A program made the translations under genes and the position numbers. A DNA stretch of 64,000 nt, taken from Streptomyces sp. ML-6. GTDB taxonomy: Bacteria; Actinomycetota; Actinomycetes; Streptomycetales; Streptomycetaceae. Every line of letters begins with the position of its first letter. Position 1 is the first letter of the stretch. The notes beneath the pieces were generated by a model. That model made no database searches and was not told the origin of the DNA. It saw only the letters and a list, made by a program, of their open reading frames with translations. Of the stretch, positions 1-9,072 are shown piece after piece. The stretch covers positions 1 to 64,000 of the forward strand of contig NZ_JAOTIK010000001.1 in NCBI RefSeq assembly GCF_030116705.1. The letters run 5' to 3'.

Positions 1-24
1 GAACCGACGGCACCAGCCACAACA

Positions 25-61
25 GGGCGTGCCCGGGGGGCGGAGCGCCCCGGGCACGCCC
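25..61. terminator. Terminator-like perfect hairpin
   Basis: A 14-bp perfect inverted repeat (25-38 and 48-61) encloses a 9-nt loop. It is very GC-rich and has no T tract, which is normal for actinobacterial terminators. It probably ends a transcript entering from the left edge. Apart from this and the repeat at 403-520, I see no gene in 1-762; ORFs there are low-complexity GC-rich shadows. Confidence 0.5.
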
Positions 62-402
62 GGGGCGGCGCGGCACCGGCCCCAGCCCCCCGGGAAAGGT
101 CCTCAGGCGCGCCCCAGCACGCCCGCGCCGCTCCCCGCCCCTGTGCCCCGTCCCGTCGACGGCTGCATGCTGCGCCCGTCATGCCGTCAGGCACGGCCCC
201 CTCTGCACCCTGCCCCGCAGCCGGGCGGAATTCGGGCCGTCAGGCGCGGCTGAAGAGCCGTCAGGCTCTCCAGCCCGTGCTTGGGCGCTCCCCAGCCCCC
301 GCATCGCCGCGCCTTGGCCCCCGCACTCCGCGTTCCGGGCCTGCGCTGCGGCCTGATCGTGGCGGGTAGTAAGGCCGGTAGCGCGGAGGGGCGCAGCGGT
401 GT

Positions 403-520
403 GACGGGCGGGGTGTGGGTGTGGGCCTCGGCGAGGTGCTGGCCGACGACAGTTCGGCGCTAGCGGGCGGCCGCGCTCGGCCAGGGCCGCGCCGAGGCCC
501 ACACCCACACCCCGCCCGTC
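403..520. repeat. 31-bp perfect inverted repeat around a GC-rich 56-nt centre
   Basis: The arms 403-433 and 490-520 are exact reverse complements over 31 bp. The centre (434-489) contains further short self-complementary stretches. It lies in non-coding DNA 240 bp upstream of the P-loop gene. It could be a strong terminator, a fold-back structure of the kind found at actinobacterial telomeres, or a footprint of a lost element. The sequence does not decide between these. Confidence 0.75.
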
Positions 521-762
521 GGTTCGCTGTCGTGTCAGGTGCGCCTGCCTCCTCGGCACGCCCTCCCAGCGGGTACGTGCAGGTGCACCATGGCCGGCCT
601 TGTCGGACCGTCGACGCCGAGTGGTCGCGTCGCTGCCTCCGGGGAGGGCCCGCCCCGGAAAAACAGGATTAGGCAAAATGGGGTGGAAAATGCTCCCGAG
701 TCCGGGATAATTAATTTCCGCTGCACTGCCTGGATCGCTCGACAAACAGTTAGGAATATCCG

Positions 763-1293
763 ATGAAGAAGATCGCCTTATTCGGCCCTCCTGCGAGCGG
801 GAAAACGACGATCGCGAAAGAACTTTCCGCTTCGCTGGAAATTCCTTGCACTGACCTTGACAATGTGCTGTTCACCGAGAACGGTCCTCTTCCACTCGAT
901 GAATTCCGGGGCAAGGCCGAGCGGATCACGCGGGGGGAATCGTGGGTGGTCGAGGGGAATTACTCAAAGCTTGCAGACGTGGTGTGGCACCGGGCGGATG
1001 TCCTGGTCTGGCTCGACCTCCCGTTGCCCCTGATCGTGCGCCGGATCGTGTACCGGAGCCTGCGCCAGCTCACCGGCCTGGACGCGAGCATCCAGGCGCA
1101 GCGGCTCACGTGGAAGCGTGCCTTCTTCGGGCGGCGGTCCCTGCTGCGCACGGCTGTCCGGAAGTATCGCAACAACCGCCCCCGGTATGCCCGGCAGGTC
1201 GCCGAGACGGCCGAGCTGGGCGTCCGTGTCGTACGGCTCCGCAGTGGGCGGGAGGCGGATGCATGGCTCGCGCGGCAGCTCTCGGGACGGTGA
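763..1293 (+). CDS. P-loop NTPase, adenylate-kinase-like / FlaR-related
   Basis: This 176-aa protein starts with a Walker A motif (GPPASGKTT, residues 8-16), then a DNVLF stretch, a WVVEGNY segment near residue 63 and a VLVWLDLP strand near residue 80. This order matches the small kinase-like P-loop proteins often annotated as 'topology modulation protein' or adenylate-kinase-like. They are cytoplasmic and most likely phosphotransferases or nucleotide-binding proteins; the substrate is unknown. The ATG follows an AT-rich stretch (660-760) that probably holds the promoter. The gene is monocistronic: about 225 bp of non-coding DNA separate it from the next gene. Confidence 0.8.
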   Translation: MKKIALFGPPASGKTTIAKELSASLEIPCTDLDNVLFTENGPLPLDEFRGKAERITRGESWVVEGNYSKLADVVWHRADVLVWLDLPLPLIVRRIVYRSLRQLTGLDASIQAQRLTWKRAFFGRRSLLRTAVRKYRNNRPRYARQVAETAELGVRVVRLRSGREADAWLARQLSGR

Positions 1294-1518
1294 GCGGGTC
1301 GCAGGGGATGAAGGCGGCACCGAAGAGTCTTAGATACTGTAATGTTGTAACTGTCGAATGCTGGGTCGGGAAAAGGTCGAGGCCGACGGAGAGCCGCTCT
1401 GAGAGCGACCCGGCACACCGCCGGCCTCGTAACCACGTCGCAGGCCCGGAAAAGGAACCAGCCTGCACCCAAACTCTACAGGTCGCACCTGCGGCACAGC
1501 AGCCCTCGAGGAGACGAT

Positions 1519-2139
1519 GTGATCCCCCGTAACCGGCCGGTCATCAACGAAGCCGACGTCGCCCGCCGCATCGGCGTGCCGCTGGCCACCTGGCGCCGCC
1601 GCGACGCTCCTGGCTTCCGCAGCCGCGTCCCCAGCCTGCTCCCTGAGAGTCGCTACCTGGTCTACGACCTGGCCCAGGCCGAGGCCTACATCGACGGCAA
1701 GCCGATCCCCGCACTGCCGCAGGACGAGCACCCCGAGGACCTGCTCACCGCCGACGAGGCCGCCGCGGTCCTCGGCATCAACCCGGGCACTGTCCGCGCC
1801 TACGCCGTTCAGGGCTACCTCTCGGCCGGCACGACCGTCTACGGAGCCCGGCTGTGGCCCCGCCGCGAAGTCAACAAGCGCCGCGACAACCCGCCGGGCC
1901 AGGGAAAGGGCGGCGGCCGCCGCGCCGGCGAACCTCAAGTCCCCCGCAAACAGCACTCCTACGAAGGAGACCCGCGGCTCCGTACCGCCAGTGAGGCCCT
2001 CGCTGCGGCGAACAGCGCGCCCAAGAGCCGCATCGCCGCCGAACTGGCCGCAGAGCACGGAGGTACACCCCGCACCTGGGAACGGCTCCTCACCGCAGCC
2101 GCGGCGCTCCAGGACGGCGCCCCCGAGGCCCGTGCCTGA
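1519..2139 (+). CDS. HTH DNA-binding protein (excisionase/plasmid regulator type)
   Basis: This 206-aa protein starts at GTG behind a strong GAGGAG site at 1508-1513. It shows two helix-turn-helix-like segments: VINEADVARRIGVPLATWRRR near residues 8-28 and LTADEAAAVLGINPGTVRAYAVQGYL near residues 76-101. The second resembles MerR/excisionase-type helices. A basic Gly/Lys/Arg linker follows, then a third possible helical DNA-binding segment at the C-terminus. The helicase gene is next on the same strand after about 110 bp. It probably regulates, or marks a site for, the helicase or the element. The exact family was not recognised. Confidence 0.65.
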   Translation: MIPRNRPVINEADVARRIGVPLATWRRRDAPGFRSRVPSLLPESRYLVYDLAQAEAYIDGKPIPALPQDEHPEDLLTADEAAAVLGINPGTVRAYAVQGYLSAGTTVYGARLWPRREVNKRRDNPPGQGKGGGRRAGEPQVPRKQHSYEGDPRLRTASEALAAANSAPKSRIAAELAAEHGGTPRTWERLLTAAAALQDGAPEARA

Positions 2140-2249
2140 GAGACCACCCCTGACAACGAGCGCACGGAAGCGGGCCTCCCCGAGGCGGGGCACCGCATCG
2201 GTGCTTCCTTCCTGATTACGCGTCACCCGCGAAAAGGAGAACACGGGAC

Positions 2250-4694
2250 ATGACCGTGATGAAGCTGCGTGACCACCAGATCGAGGCCGTGAGCGCGATT
2301 GTGCGCGGTCTCGATATCCCGCCGGGCGGTATTCCCTGGAATGGTCTGCGCGGCCAGGTGCACGCCGCGTGCGGAACGGGAAAGACCATCATCGCGGCGG
2401 CCTCCGCGAAAAGGATTGTTCCCAAGGGCCGCGTTCTCGTGGTGGTGCCGACCCTCGATCTCCTGGCGCAGACCGTGAAGGCGTGGAGCAGCGTCGGGCA
2501 CAGAGGGCCGGCGGTCATGGTGTGCTCGCCGCTGGAGGATCCGGAGCTGTGGCACCTGGGAGTGCGGTGCACCACGAACCCCGTGCAGCTGGCGCTGTGG
2601 CACGCCACGGGGCCAGTGACCATCTACGCCACCTACGCCTCGCTGGGCGTGCTCAGGGAAGCCTTTGAGGGCGCCTACGGCCAGAAACTCGGCCCGGTGG
2701 ACCTCGCCTGTGTCGATGAGGCGCACCGGACGTCGGGGTCGATGGGGAAGGCGTGGGCGGACATCCATGACCAGACGAAGATCCCGGCGCGCCGGCGGCT
2801 GTATCTGACGGCGACGCCGCGGATCTGGGAGGAGCGGCTGAACCGTGAAGTGGCCGAGGGGGTGCGTGACCCGTTGCCGCGGGAGATGGCGGCCTCGATG
2901 GATGACGAGAAGGTCTTCGGGCCGGTCCTCTACAAGCTGTCGCTGGCGTCGGCGGTGTCGCGCAAGTTGCTGGCGCGGTACCAGATCATCGTTCTGGAGC
3001 TCCAGGACCCGGTCGTGACGCCGGAGCGGCTGATGGGTGAGGAGCGGCACACCGAGGAGGTCCGCGGGCAGCGCCTGGGTGCCCTCCAGGCTGCGCTGCT
3101 GCACACGATGGAGCAGCACAACCTGTCGACGTGCATCACCTTCCACCACCGGACCATAGAGGCCGCGGCGTATGCGGAGGGTCTGGAGCGGGTGGCCGAG
3201 CGGCTGCACGCCGACCGGCCCGAGAAGTACCCGGCTCGGATCTGGGCGGACTGGCTGTGCGGTGAGCACGTGCCGGAGCGTCGGCGGGAGGTGCTGCGCG
3301 GGTTCGGCTCCACCGCCCGGCGGGCTGTGCTCTCGAACTGCCGCGTCCTGGGTGAGGGCGTGGATATCCGGGCCGTGGACTCGGTGGCCCTGCTGGACCC
3401 CAAGGGGGCCCCGCACGACATCGTGCAGGCGATCGGCCGCGCTCTACGTCAGAAGCCCGGTGAAGGAAAGCTCGCTTCCCTGATCGTGCCGGTATTCCTC
3501 CGGCCTGACGAAAGCCCGGAGGATATGTTCACCTCTGGTTCGTACCGGCCTTTGGTGAAGGTATTGGAAGGTCTGCGGGCTCACGATGAAGAGGCAATCG
3601 AGTTGCTGGCTATTCCGCAGGAGCCGCAGAAGGACGTCGTGCAGCCCTCCAGATACCTCGGTGCTGCGCCTGGTGATAACGAGGAGGAAACCCGGTTGCT
3701 GCTCCGTTTCGCGGCTCCCAGGGACCCTGTGATGGTCGCGGACTGGGTCAGCTTCAACGTGATCGACACGGAGCGGCAGGACTGGGCTCGTGGCTGGGCG
3801 GCGCTCAGGGGCTTCGTCGAGCGCGAGGGGCACGCCCGGGTGCCGTACGAGCACCGCGAGAGGGCGTTTCCTCTGGGGCGGTGGGTCGCGGAGCAGCGGC
3901 GGGCGTTCGGGGCGGGGCAGATGGCCGGGGTGCGTGCCCGGCGGCTGGAGAAGCTGGGCATGGCCTGGTCGGCCGCTGATGCGCGGTTCCAGGAGAATCT
4001 GGCGGCGGCGAGGGTGTACTACGAGCAGCACTGGACGCTGTGCGCGCCCCGGTCGGCGGCGGTGCTGGACAGGCCGGTGGGGCAGTGGCTGTCCAACCTG
4101 CGCCGTCCCGGCGCGCTGGCCGGGCACCCGGAGTGGGAGGCCGCGCTGGTGGCCCTGGACGAGGACTGGAATCCGTCGTGGCCGGCGCAGTGGCAGCGGC
4201 ACTTCGCCGCGCTGCGGGAGCTGGTGCGCGACGAGGAAGGGCCGGCGGAGGTTCTGCCCGGGTTCACCGTGCACGGCATGGACGTCGGCAAGTGGCTGGC
4301 CCAGCAGCGCAGGCCCGAGGTCTGGGCGGCCCTGGTACAGGGTCAGCGCGAGCGCCTGGAGGCGGTCGGTGTCACCCCGCTCCCGGTGACCGTGCTCCCG
4401 GAAGTCCCTGCCCCGGCCCCGGCCCTGGCGGAGCCAAGCATGCCCGCCGAGTCGTCCACGGCGCCTGTGAGCGCCTTCGAGAGGGGCGTGGCGGCCCTGG
4501 AGCAGTACAAGGCCCGCACGGGCTCTGTGAAGGTGCCCAGGGCTCACGTGGAGGTGTTGCCGGACGGGTCGGAGGTCAAGCTCGGAGTCTTCCTGTCCAA
4601 CACCAAGTCCAGGCGCGCGAAGCTGACCGTCGACAAGCTCGTCGCGTTGGCCGGCCTCGGGCTGGAGTGGGCGGCCATGGAAGGAGCGGCGTGA
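2250..4694 (+). CDS. Superfamily 2 DEAH helicase with C-terminal helicase-associated repeats
   Basis: This 814-aa ATP-dependent nucleic-acid helicase has Walker A ACGTGKT at residues 40-46, DEAH at 156-159, an SAT-like LTATPR segment near 190, and motif VI-like QAIGRALRQ near 395. From about residue 510 onward several helicase-associated repeats can be seen, with recurring W and 'LGxWxxxQRR' and 'LGLEWA' signatures. The last repeat ends close to the C-terminus. Such helicases are common on Streptomyces plasmids and chromosome ends. The substrate is unknown; a role in replicon-end maintenance or DNA protection is inference only. The stop overlaps the start of the next small gene. Confidence 0.9.
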   Translation: MTVMKLRDHQIEAVSAIVRGLDIPPGGIPWNGLRGQVHAACGTGKTIIAAASAKRIVPKGRVLVVVPTLDLLAQTVKAWSSVGHRGPAVMVCSPLEDPELWHLGVRCTTNPVQLALWHATGPVTIYATYASLGVLREAFEGAYGQKLGPVDLACVDEAHRTSGSMGKAWADIHDQTKIPARRRLYLTATPRIWEERLNREVAEGVRDPLPREMAASMDDEKVFGPVLYKLSLASAVSRKLLARYQIIVLELQDPVVTPERLMGEERHTEEVRGQRLGALQAALLHTMEQHNLSTCITFHHRTIEAAAYAEGLERVAERLHADRPEKYPARIWADWLCGEHVPERRREVLRGFGSTARRAVLSNCRVLGEGVDIRAVDSVALLDPKGAPHDIVQAIGRALRQKPGEGKLASLIVPVFLRPDESPEDMFTSGSYRPLVKVLEGLRAHDEEAIELLAIPQEPQKDVVQPSRYLGAAPGDNEEETRLLLRFAAPRDPVMVADWVSFNVIDTERQDWARGWAALRGFVEREGHARVPYEHRERAFPLGRWVAEQRRAFGAGQMAGVRARRLEKLGMAWSAADARFQENLAAARVYYEQHWTLCAPRSAAVLDRPVGQWLSNLRRPGALAGHPEWEAALVALDEDWNPSWPAQWQRHFAALRELVRDEEGPAEVLPGFTVHGMDVGKWLAQQRRPEVWAALVQGQRERLEAVGVTPLPVTVLPEVPAPAPALAEPSMPAESSTAPVSAFERGVAALEQYKARTGSVKVPRAHVEVLPDGSEVKLGVFLSNTKSRRAKLTVDKLVALAGLGLEWAAMEGAA

Positions 4695-5080
4695 TGATCG
4701 CAGCCGCGGAAGAGCGGGGTGTGCAGGATGCTGTGCGGCGGCACGCCCGCACCAGGGCCTTCGCGGAGGCGGAGGGCTTCGTCTCGGCTGTGCTGTCCGA
4801 CCCTCGGGTGCAGGTGACGCGGGGGCGGGTGGACGGCGGAGACGGAGCTCGGCATGGAGCTGTGCATCCGTCTCCAGTCGTTCCAGGACCGCTATGACCA
4901 GGCCGTGGCGGGTGGCGACGTGGCCCGGCTCCCGGGATCTGCCCGGGCAAGCACGGCCGCTGGGGGCGGATCTGCGTCCTGCCCGACGGGCATGAGACCT
5001 CGATGGAGGAACCGCACTGGGGCCGCAACAGCGAGGGCCAGCCGATAGCGTGGGTGGGCAGCACACCTGACGACTGGTGA
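4691..5080 (+). pseudogene. Small conserved-looking gene, frameshifted (perhaps by assembly error)
   Basis: Translation begins GTG-ATG at 4691/4694, overlapping the helicase stop. Three protein-like blocks follow in different frames: an Ala/Arg/Glu-rich helix (to about 4825), a block starting MELCIRLQSFQDRYDQ (4854-4925), and a block GKHGRWGRICVLPDGHE through IAWVGSTPDDW ending with TGA at 5078-5080. Adding bases to the G runs near 4818-4830 and to CCC near 4931 would join them into one protein of about 130 aa. Function is not recognised. It is probably co-transcribed with the helicase. Confidence 0.55.
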
Positions 5081-5162
5081 GCGGCGGTGGTAAGACCGGC
5101 GGAGGGACCCCGGGGCGCAGGGCGGCCCGGGGTCCTCCACTGTCCGGGGCCGGGGACGCCTC

Positions 5163-5245
5163 TCCCAGGTCCTACACGCACTGAGGTGCGATGCCCGGGG
5201 GTTCCGAGCTGCGGCATCGCACTGGTGTGCGTGTAGGGCCTGGGA
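5163..5245. repeat. Compound two-stage hairpin downstream of the helicase operon
   Basis: The outer arms 5163-5180 and 5228-5245 pair over 18 positions with one mismatch. The inner arms GTGCGATGCC (5185-5194) and GGCATCGCAC (5213-5222) pair perfectly. The long coaxial stem suggests either the terminator of the helicase operon or a structured RNA. There is no T tract. Confidence 0.6.
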
Positions 5246-5308
5246 GCTTGGGCCGCTCCCCTCACCGAACTGCGGCGCGGCCAGGACCAGTTCAGTTCGG
5301 AGTGAGAC

Positions 5309-5365
5309 GACCTGACCGACAAGCGCCAGGCGCTGGCTGGCCTCGGGCTGGAGTGGGCGCAGTAG
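5309..5365 (+). pseudogene. Relic of a helicase-associated domain C-terminus
   Basis: The frame reads DDLTDKRQALAGLGLEWAQ and then a stop. This matches the last helicase-associated repeat of the 2250-4694 helicase (TVDKLVALAGLGLEWA). It is preceded by an in-frame TGA and has no start, so it is a leftover of a second helicase copy or of a duplicated 3' end. Confidence 0.6.
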
Positions 5366-5474
5366 CGCAATGGGGGCTCTATGGGTCCTGCTTTCGGTGC
5401 CCTTCTACATGCTGTGCAGCTAGTCGGGGGGAGCGGCAGCGGAAAGCTGCGGTTGGCGCGACTCCACCGCGAGC

Positions 5475-5509
5475 AACTTTCAGTGACACTTGAAGCGGTA
5501 CTGAAAGTT
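5475..5509. promoter_or_regulatory. Operator-like dyad before the 5578 gene
   Basis: AACTTTCAGT (5475-5484) and ACTGAAAGTT (5500-5509) form a perfect 10-bp dyad with a 15-nt spacer, about 70 bp upstream of the ATG at 5578. It is AT-richer than its surroundings, which suits a repressor site or promoter region. Confidence 0.45.
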
Positions 5510-5577
5510 GGCTACGGTGGGGGCTGCACCAACCGCACGGGCAAGCCCTGCGGCATCGCCCCGGAAGGACCTGTGGA

Positions 5578-7508
5578 ATGACCGTGAGCAAACTCCCGAC
5601 ACCCGTGTCTGAGACGGCGACTGTGGCGGTGCGCAACGCCCGGAACACCCTTGCCATGGTGGCCAAAGGGCCGATCCTCCGAACGGGCAACCCTGATGAC
5701 TCCGCGCGTGTGGTGCTGTGCTGGGGCGAAGGCGGCGCCGGGGCCCTGAACAGGTGGGAGGTCACGGCCTCATGGCGCGGTCACGGCTTCTGGGTGGCAC
5801 AACACAAGGGGAGTGGTTCATCACTCGCGAGCGAATGCACCCGGCGGACCTCAGTAAGAACCCGAAGCAGTGGCGCAAGTCTGAGCAGGTCCGACACTCG
5901 GACCGCCGCCCGATCCGGAGCCGGGCAGAGGCGGAAGCCCTGATGATCGCCCGGGTAGAGGAGCGGCGTGGCCGTGAGTCCAAAGTGCGTGGGATCATCA
6001 AGGCCGCGGCCGATGGCCCGGCTCCGAAGTGGACCCCGGCCCCGAGCATCATCAAGCCGCGCAAGGCCCCGCGTGCGGACTGGTCCCCGGCTGACGTACT
6101 GGCCAAATGGGGCGACTCGGTGAGCTACGAGGAGATCATCGAGGAGGAGGCCGAGGACGTCGCCACTTTTGAAGGGGCTGCCGGTCCCTCGGGGCTCGTC
6201 GAGTGCCAGGCAGCGGCCGAGACCACAATCAGCCAGAGCGCGGAGGCCGGAGAGATCAAGACCGGAGCACCGACGGGGGCTAGCACGCCGGCGCCTACCA
6301 GGGTGTCCGACCCGGGCAGTGTCCAGACGTGGGAGGGCGGCGGCACGGTTCCGGGCGTCGATGATCCCTGCCCGACAGCGCCCTGTCAGGGCGTTAATGC
6401 GAACGGGTCGAGCGAGATTCTCCTGCAGGTGGCAGAACCTGTCTCCGACGCGCCCGTAGTACCAACACCCGTCAAAGGCGTGCCCCGGTACCGATTCAGG
6501 CGATGCGACGACCGGGGATGCTACCCGGTGACGGTCGATGGCGCGTTTGTCGGCCACGTCTACCGAATTCGCTGCACATGGTTGGCCATCGGCCTTTCCG
6601 AAGAGCATGCGACCAGTCACACCAGCCGCGCGGCAGCAGCGGCCCGACTCGTAGCGCTGATTGACATGCGGGTCGCTGCTGAAGCCGACATGGCGCGCAA
6701 CATGCGGCGGCGCACTGAGCCACCCCAGGGATGGCGCTTCACCATGTGGGACGCGGTCGGTCCGGGCGACATCGTCCGAACCCCGGCCCGGTGCCAGCCC
6801 GTACAGGGAGCCTCGGACGGCGGTCCGTTGTATCCGGAAGTGTGGAGCGCCCCGGTGACCTTGACCGGTGTCGACTATCTGTCCAGCGGGGCCATTGTGG
6901 CGCGTGGACAGGAGGAGGGCGCGCCTGCATGGTCCGGAATGGGTGTCCTCCTGTCCACGCCAAAGTTCGCTGAGGTCGGCGTCCTGGTGCCGGAGACGAC
7001 CCCGGCGCGGACGACCCCGGCACAGTGGGTCGGCGCCCAGGCCGAGGGAAAGGGAAAGGTGCTCTTCCCCTTCGGGGGAAGAGGTGTCGGCGGCTGCGTC
7101 ACGCTGACCCATGCCGCTGACCTGCGAGGACAGCGGGCAAGCGAATCCACCGTTGGCAACCTGTTGAGCAACCCGTTGCGCAACCTGTTAGGCAACCCGT
7201 TACGCAACCTGTTGAGCAACCGGTGGGCCTGCGGGCTTTACGTCGACATGGTGGCGACGGTTCCGTCGTGTGGTGGGAGATCGAGCAGCATGGCGTGGAA
7301 GAGCGGGGCGGCCGGGAGGGTCGGGCGTAGGCCGCCCAGTGTCTGCCAGCCCCATGATTCGTACAGTGCCCGGACCTTGGGGTGCTCCTGGAGGACCAGG
7401 AGCGTGGCGCGTTGTTCGGGCCGGGGTATGAGCAGTGCGTCGTGGAGTCGGCGGGCGGTGCCGGTCTTGCGCCAGGGGGCGCGGACCATGAGCTCGCTGA
7501 GTGCGTAG
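5578..7508 (+). CDS. Plasmid-type hypothetical protein, split by a -1 frameshift
   Basis: The ORF starts at 5578 (MTVSKLPTPVSETATVAV) and continues as WEVTASWRGHGFWVAQHKG to about 5812. The protein-like sequence then goes on in the -1 frame as EWFITRERMHPADLSKNP. One extra G in the GGGG at 5811-5814 would rejoin them. The middle is acidic and Pro/Thr-rich. A later block (near 6480-6700) contains YRFRRCDDRGCYPVTVDG and WLAIGLSEEHATSHTS. The open frame runs through the 12-bp repeat array into the antisense of the GNAT gene, so the true C-terminus probably lies before about 7240. Function is not recognised. Confidence 0.5.
7152..7220. repeat. Iteron-like array of GTTRnGCAAC near-palindromes every 12 bp
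   Basis: Five 10-bp units begin at 7163, 7175, 7187, 7199 and 7211 (GTTGAGCAAC, GTTGCGCAAC, GTTAGGCAAC, GTTACGCAAC, GTTGAGCAAC), with a shorter sixth unit at 7152. GTTGCGCAAC is a perfect palindrome. The linkers alternate CT and CC. Strict 12-bp phasing suggests a multimeric DNA-binding site, for example a plasmid partition centromere, iteron or operator. It lies between two convergent reading frames. Confidence 0.75.
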
Positions 7509-7819
7509 GTGCGAGTGCCGGTCTCGGTGATGGTGTCGGCGGGTGTGTCGGTGAGCAGTCCGCTCCACCACCGGCTGGCGGGAGGCAGCGGGGCTCCGTA
7601 GGCGTAGCCGACGGGCTGGTCGTGGTCGTAGGCGACGGTGCAGGTCCAGCCGGGGCGGGTCATCCAGCTGTCGAGTCCTTCGGCGAACCGGTCGAGGGCG
7701 CAGAACGGGTCGCTCTGTGCCTCCTTCGCGTAGACCTCGGCGTAGATGTCCAGCAGGAGCGGGCGCAGGCGGGGGGTGTGGCGGGTGGTGTAGTGGCGGA
7801 TTTCTATGCCGGTGGTCAC
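7238..7819 (-). CDS. GNAT family N-acetyltransferase
   Basis: This 193-aa protein starts at GTG (7819) behind GGAG. The frame is open further upstream but overlaps the preceding gene. It has the GNAT pattern: IRHYTTRHTPRLRPLLLDIY at the N-terminus, a YGAPLPP strand, TYALSELMVRAPWRKTGTARRLHDALL as the strand and acetyl-CoA pyrophosphate loop (R-x-x-G/T-x-x-R type), and ALYESWGWQTLG near the end. It transfers acetyl groups from acetyl-CoA to an unknown amine. It follows the XRE/TPR regulator gene on the same strand with a 14-bp gap, so the two probably form an operon. Confidence 0.8.
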   Translation of the reverse strand: MTTGIEIRHYTTRHTPRLRPLLLDIYAEVYAKEAQSDPFCALDRFAEGLDSWMTRPGWTCTVAYDHDQPVGYAYGAPLPPASRWWSGLLTDTPADTITETGTRTYALSELMVRAPWRKTGTARRLHDALLIPRPEQRATLLVLQEHPKVRALYESWGWQTLGGLRPTLPAAPLFHAMLLDLPPHDGTVATMST

Positions 7820-7833
7820 TTCGGGTGGTTCTC

Positions 7834-9072
7834 CTATGCGGTGGCGAGGGCGCGGTGGAGGGTGGCAAGCCGGTCGGTGATGGCGCGGCTGCCGATGTGT
7901 GTGGTGTCGATGGCGGCTGTGGTGGTGTGGGCGTCGGTGGTGTTTCCCTGGGCGAGCTGGAGTTCGGCGAGCTGGACGGTGTAGTACGCGTGGCTGCGGC
8001 GCAGGCCGGGTTCGAGGAGGGTGAGGGCCTGGGCGGTGGCGGTCTCGGCGTCGGCGAGATGCCCCATCGCCTGGTGGGTGATGGCGGCGAGTCCGCTGAT
8101 CTCGGCCGTGGTGAGGAAGTTCAGCCACCGGGGTGCGGGCTGGGTGGGGTCGATGCGGTCGTGTGCGGTCTGGGCGGCGAGCAGGGCGCGGGCTGCGGCG
8201 GGGCGGTTGCCGGTGTGGGCGTGGCTGATGGCCAGGCGGGATTGGAGCAGGGCGGTGTAGCGGGGGTTCTGGCGGGCTGCGCGGCTGGTGAGGGCGGTCT
8301 GGCTGATGCGCAGAGCTTCGCGGTGGTGGCCGCCGCGGCGGGCGTGGATGGCGAGGTCGGACCAGGCTCGGGCCTGGGCCTGCGGGTTGGATCCGAGGAT
8401 GGCTCTTTGCAGGGCGGTGGTGCGCCACCGGTGTGCTGCGTCCAGGTTGCCGGCGTCGTCGGCGGCCCATCCGGCAGAGCTGCACAGCGATGCGATCGTG
8501 GTGTGGAGTGCCTGTTCGACGCGGGGGCCGTAGGTGCAGTGGTCGGCTGCGGTGGTCAGGCGGTCGAGGTAGGTGGTGGCGACGGTCAGGAGGGGTTCGC
8601 CGCCGATCGCTGCGAAGTGGGCGTCGAGGCGGTTGATCCTCTCCCGGGCGCGGGTGATGTCGCTCATCGCGAGGCGGCCGCCGGTGGGGGTTTCGTCGAT
8701 GCTGAGGGCGAGGGCGACTGTGGTGGCGGCGGTGGCGATGATGAAACGGCGGCGGCGCACGGGCACCTCCTTCGTCGGTGCGGGAGGCCTTGGGGGGGTG
8801 GGCAGGTTCGCGCTGTTTTTGCCTCGGGGGATGAAGCCGAGTGCCTGCGCCGGGCGGTCGAAGAGCTGTTCCAGGGCGTGAAGGTAGCGGGTCCAGGGCC
8901 ATCGGACCTCGCCGCTGATCCAGCGCCGTACGTGGCGGTCGGTGCACTTGCGGGGGTGGTTCTCCCCGAAGATCCGGGCGGTGACCTGGTTGATCTCGTC
9001 GGCTAGGCCCTGGTGTGTGAAGCCGTACTCGGCCATCACCGCCTCGAGCCGGGTGTTCCGCTGCCTGTCCAT
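7834..9072 (-). CDS. XRE-type regulator with TPR-like C-terminal domain
   Basis: This 412-aa protein starts at ATG (9072) behind GGGG. The first 80 residues form an HTH region (YGFTHQGLADEINQ, RHVRRWISGEVRWPW). A basic, slightly hydrophobic linker (RRRRFIIATAATTVALALS) follows, then about 270 residues of Ala/Leu/Arg-rich helical hairpins typical of tetratricopeptide repeats. Streptomyces has many such transcription regulators, some controlling development or antibiotic production. The target is unknown. It is divergent from the resolvase-like gene at 9245 and lies upstream of the GNAT gene, which it may control. Confidence 0.75.
   Translation of the reverse strand: MDRQRNTRLEAVMAEYGFTHQGLADEINQVTARIFGENHPRKCTDRHVRRWISGEVRWPWTRYLHALEQLFDRPAQALGFIPRGKNSANLPTPPRPPAPTKEVPVRRRRFIIATAATTVALALSIDETPTGGRLAMSDITRARERINRLDAHFAAIGGEPLLTVATTYLDRLTTAADHCTYGPRVEQALHTTIASLCSSAGWAADDAGNLDAAHRWRTTALQRAILGSNPQAQARAWSDLAIHARRGGHHREALRISQTALTSRAARQNPRYTALLQSRLAISHAHTGNRPAAARALLAAQTAHDRIDPTQPAPRWLNFLTTAEISGLAAITHQAMGHLADAETATAQALTLLEPGLRRSHAYYTVQLAELQLAQGNTTDAHTTTAAIDTTHIGSRAITDRLATLHRALATA

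Noticed and set aside
179..745. 188-aa minus-strand ORF in the left non-coding region
   Set aside because: It is Arg/Pro/Ala-rich low-complexity sequence running through the inverted repeat, with no ribosome site or family features.
3444..5066. 540-aa minus-strand ORF antisense to the helicase
   Set aside because: It is a shadow of the helicase coding strand; its composition is typical of antisense frames in high-GC DNA.
7151..7221. CRISPR-like array
   Set aside because: The repeats are 10-12 bp with 2-bp linkers and no spacers; no cas genes are present.
7200..9006. Long plus-strand ORF antisense to the XRE/TPR and GNAT genes
   Set aside because: It is Gly/Val-rich shadow sequence; the minus strand carries clear HTH, TPR and GNAT features.
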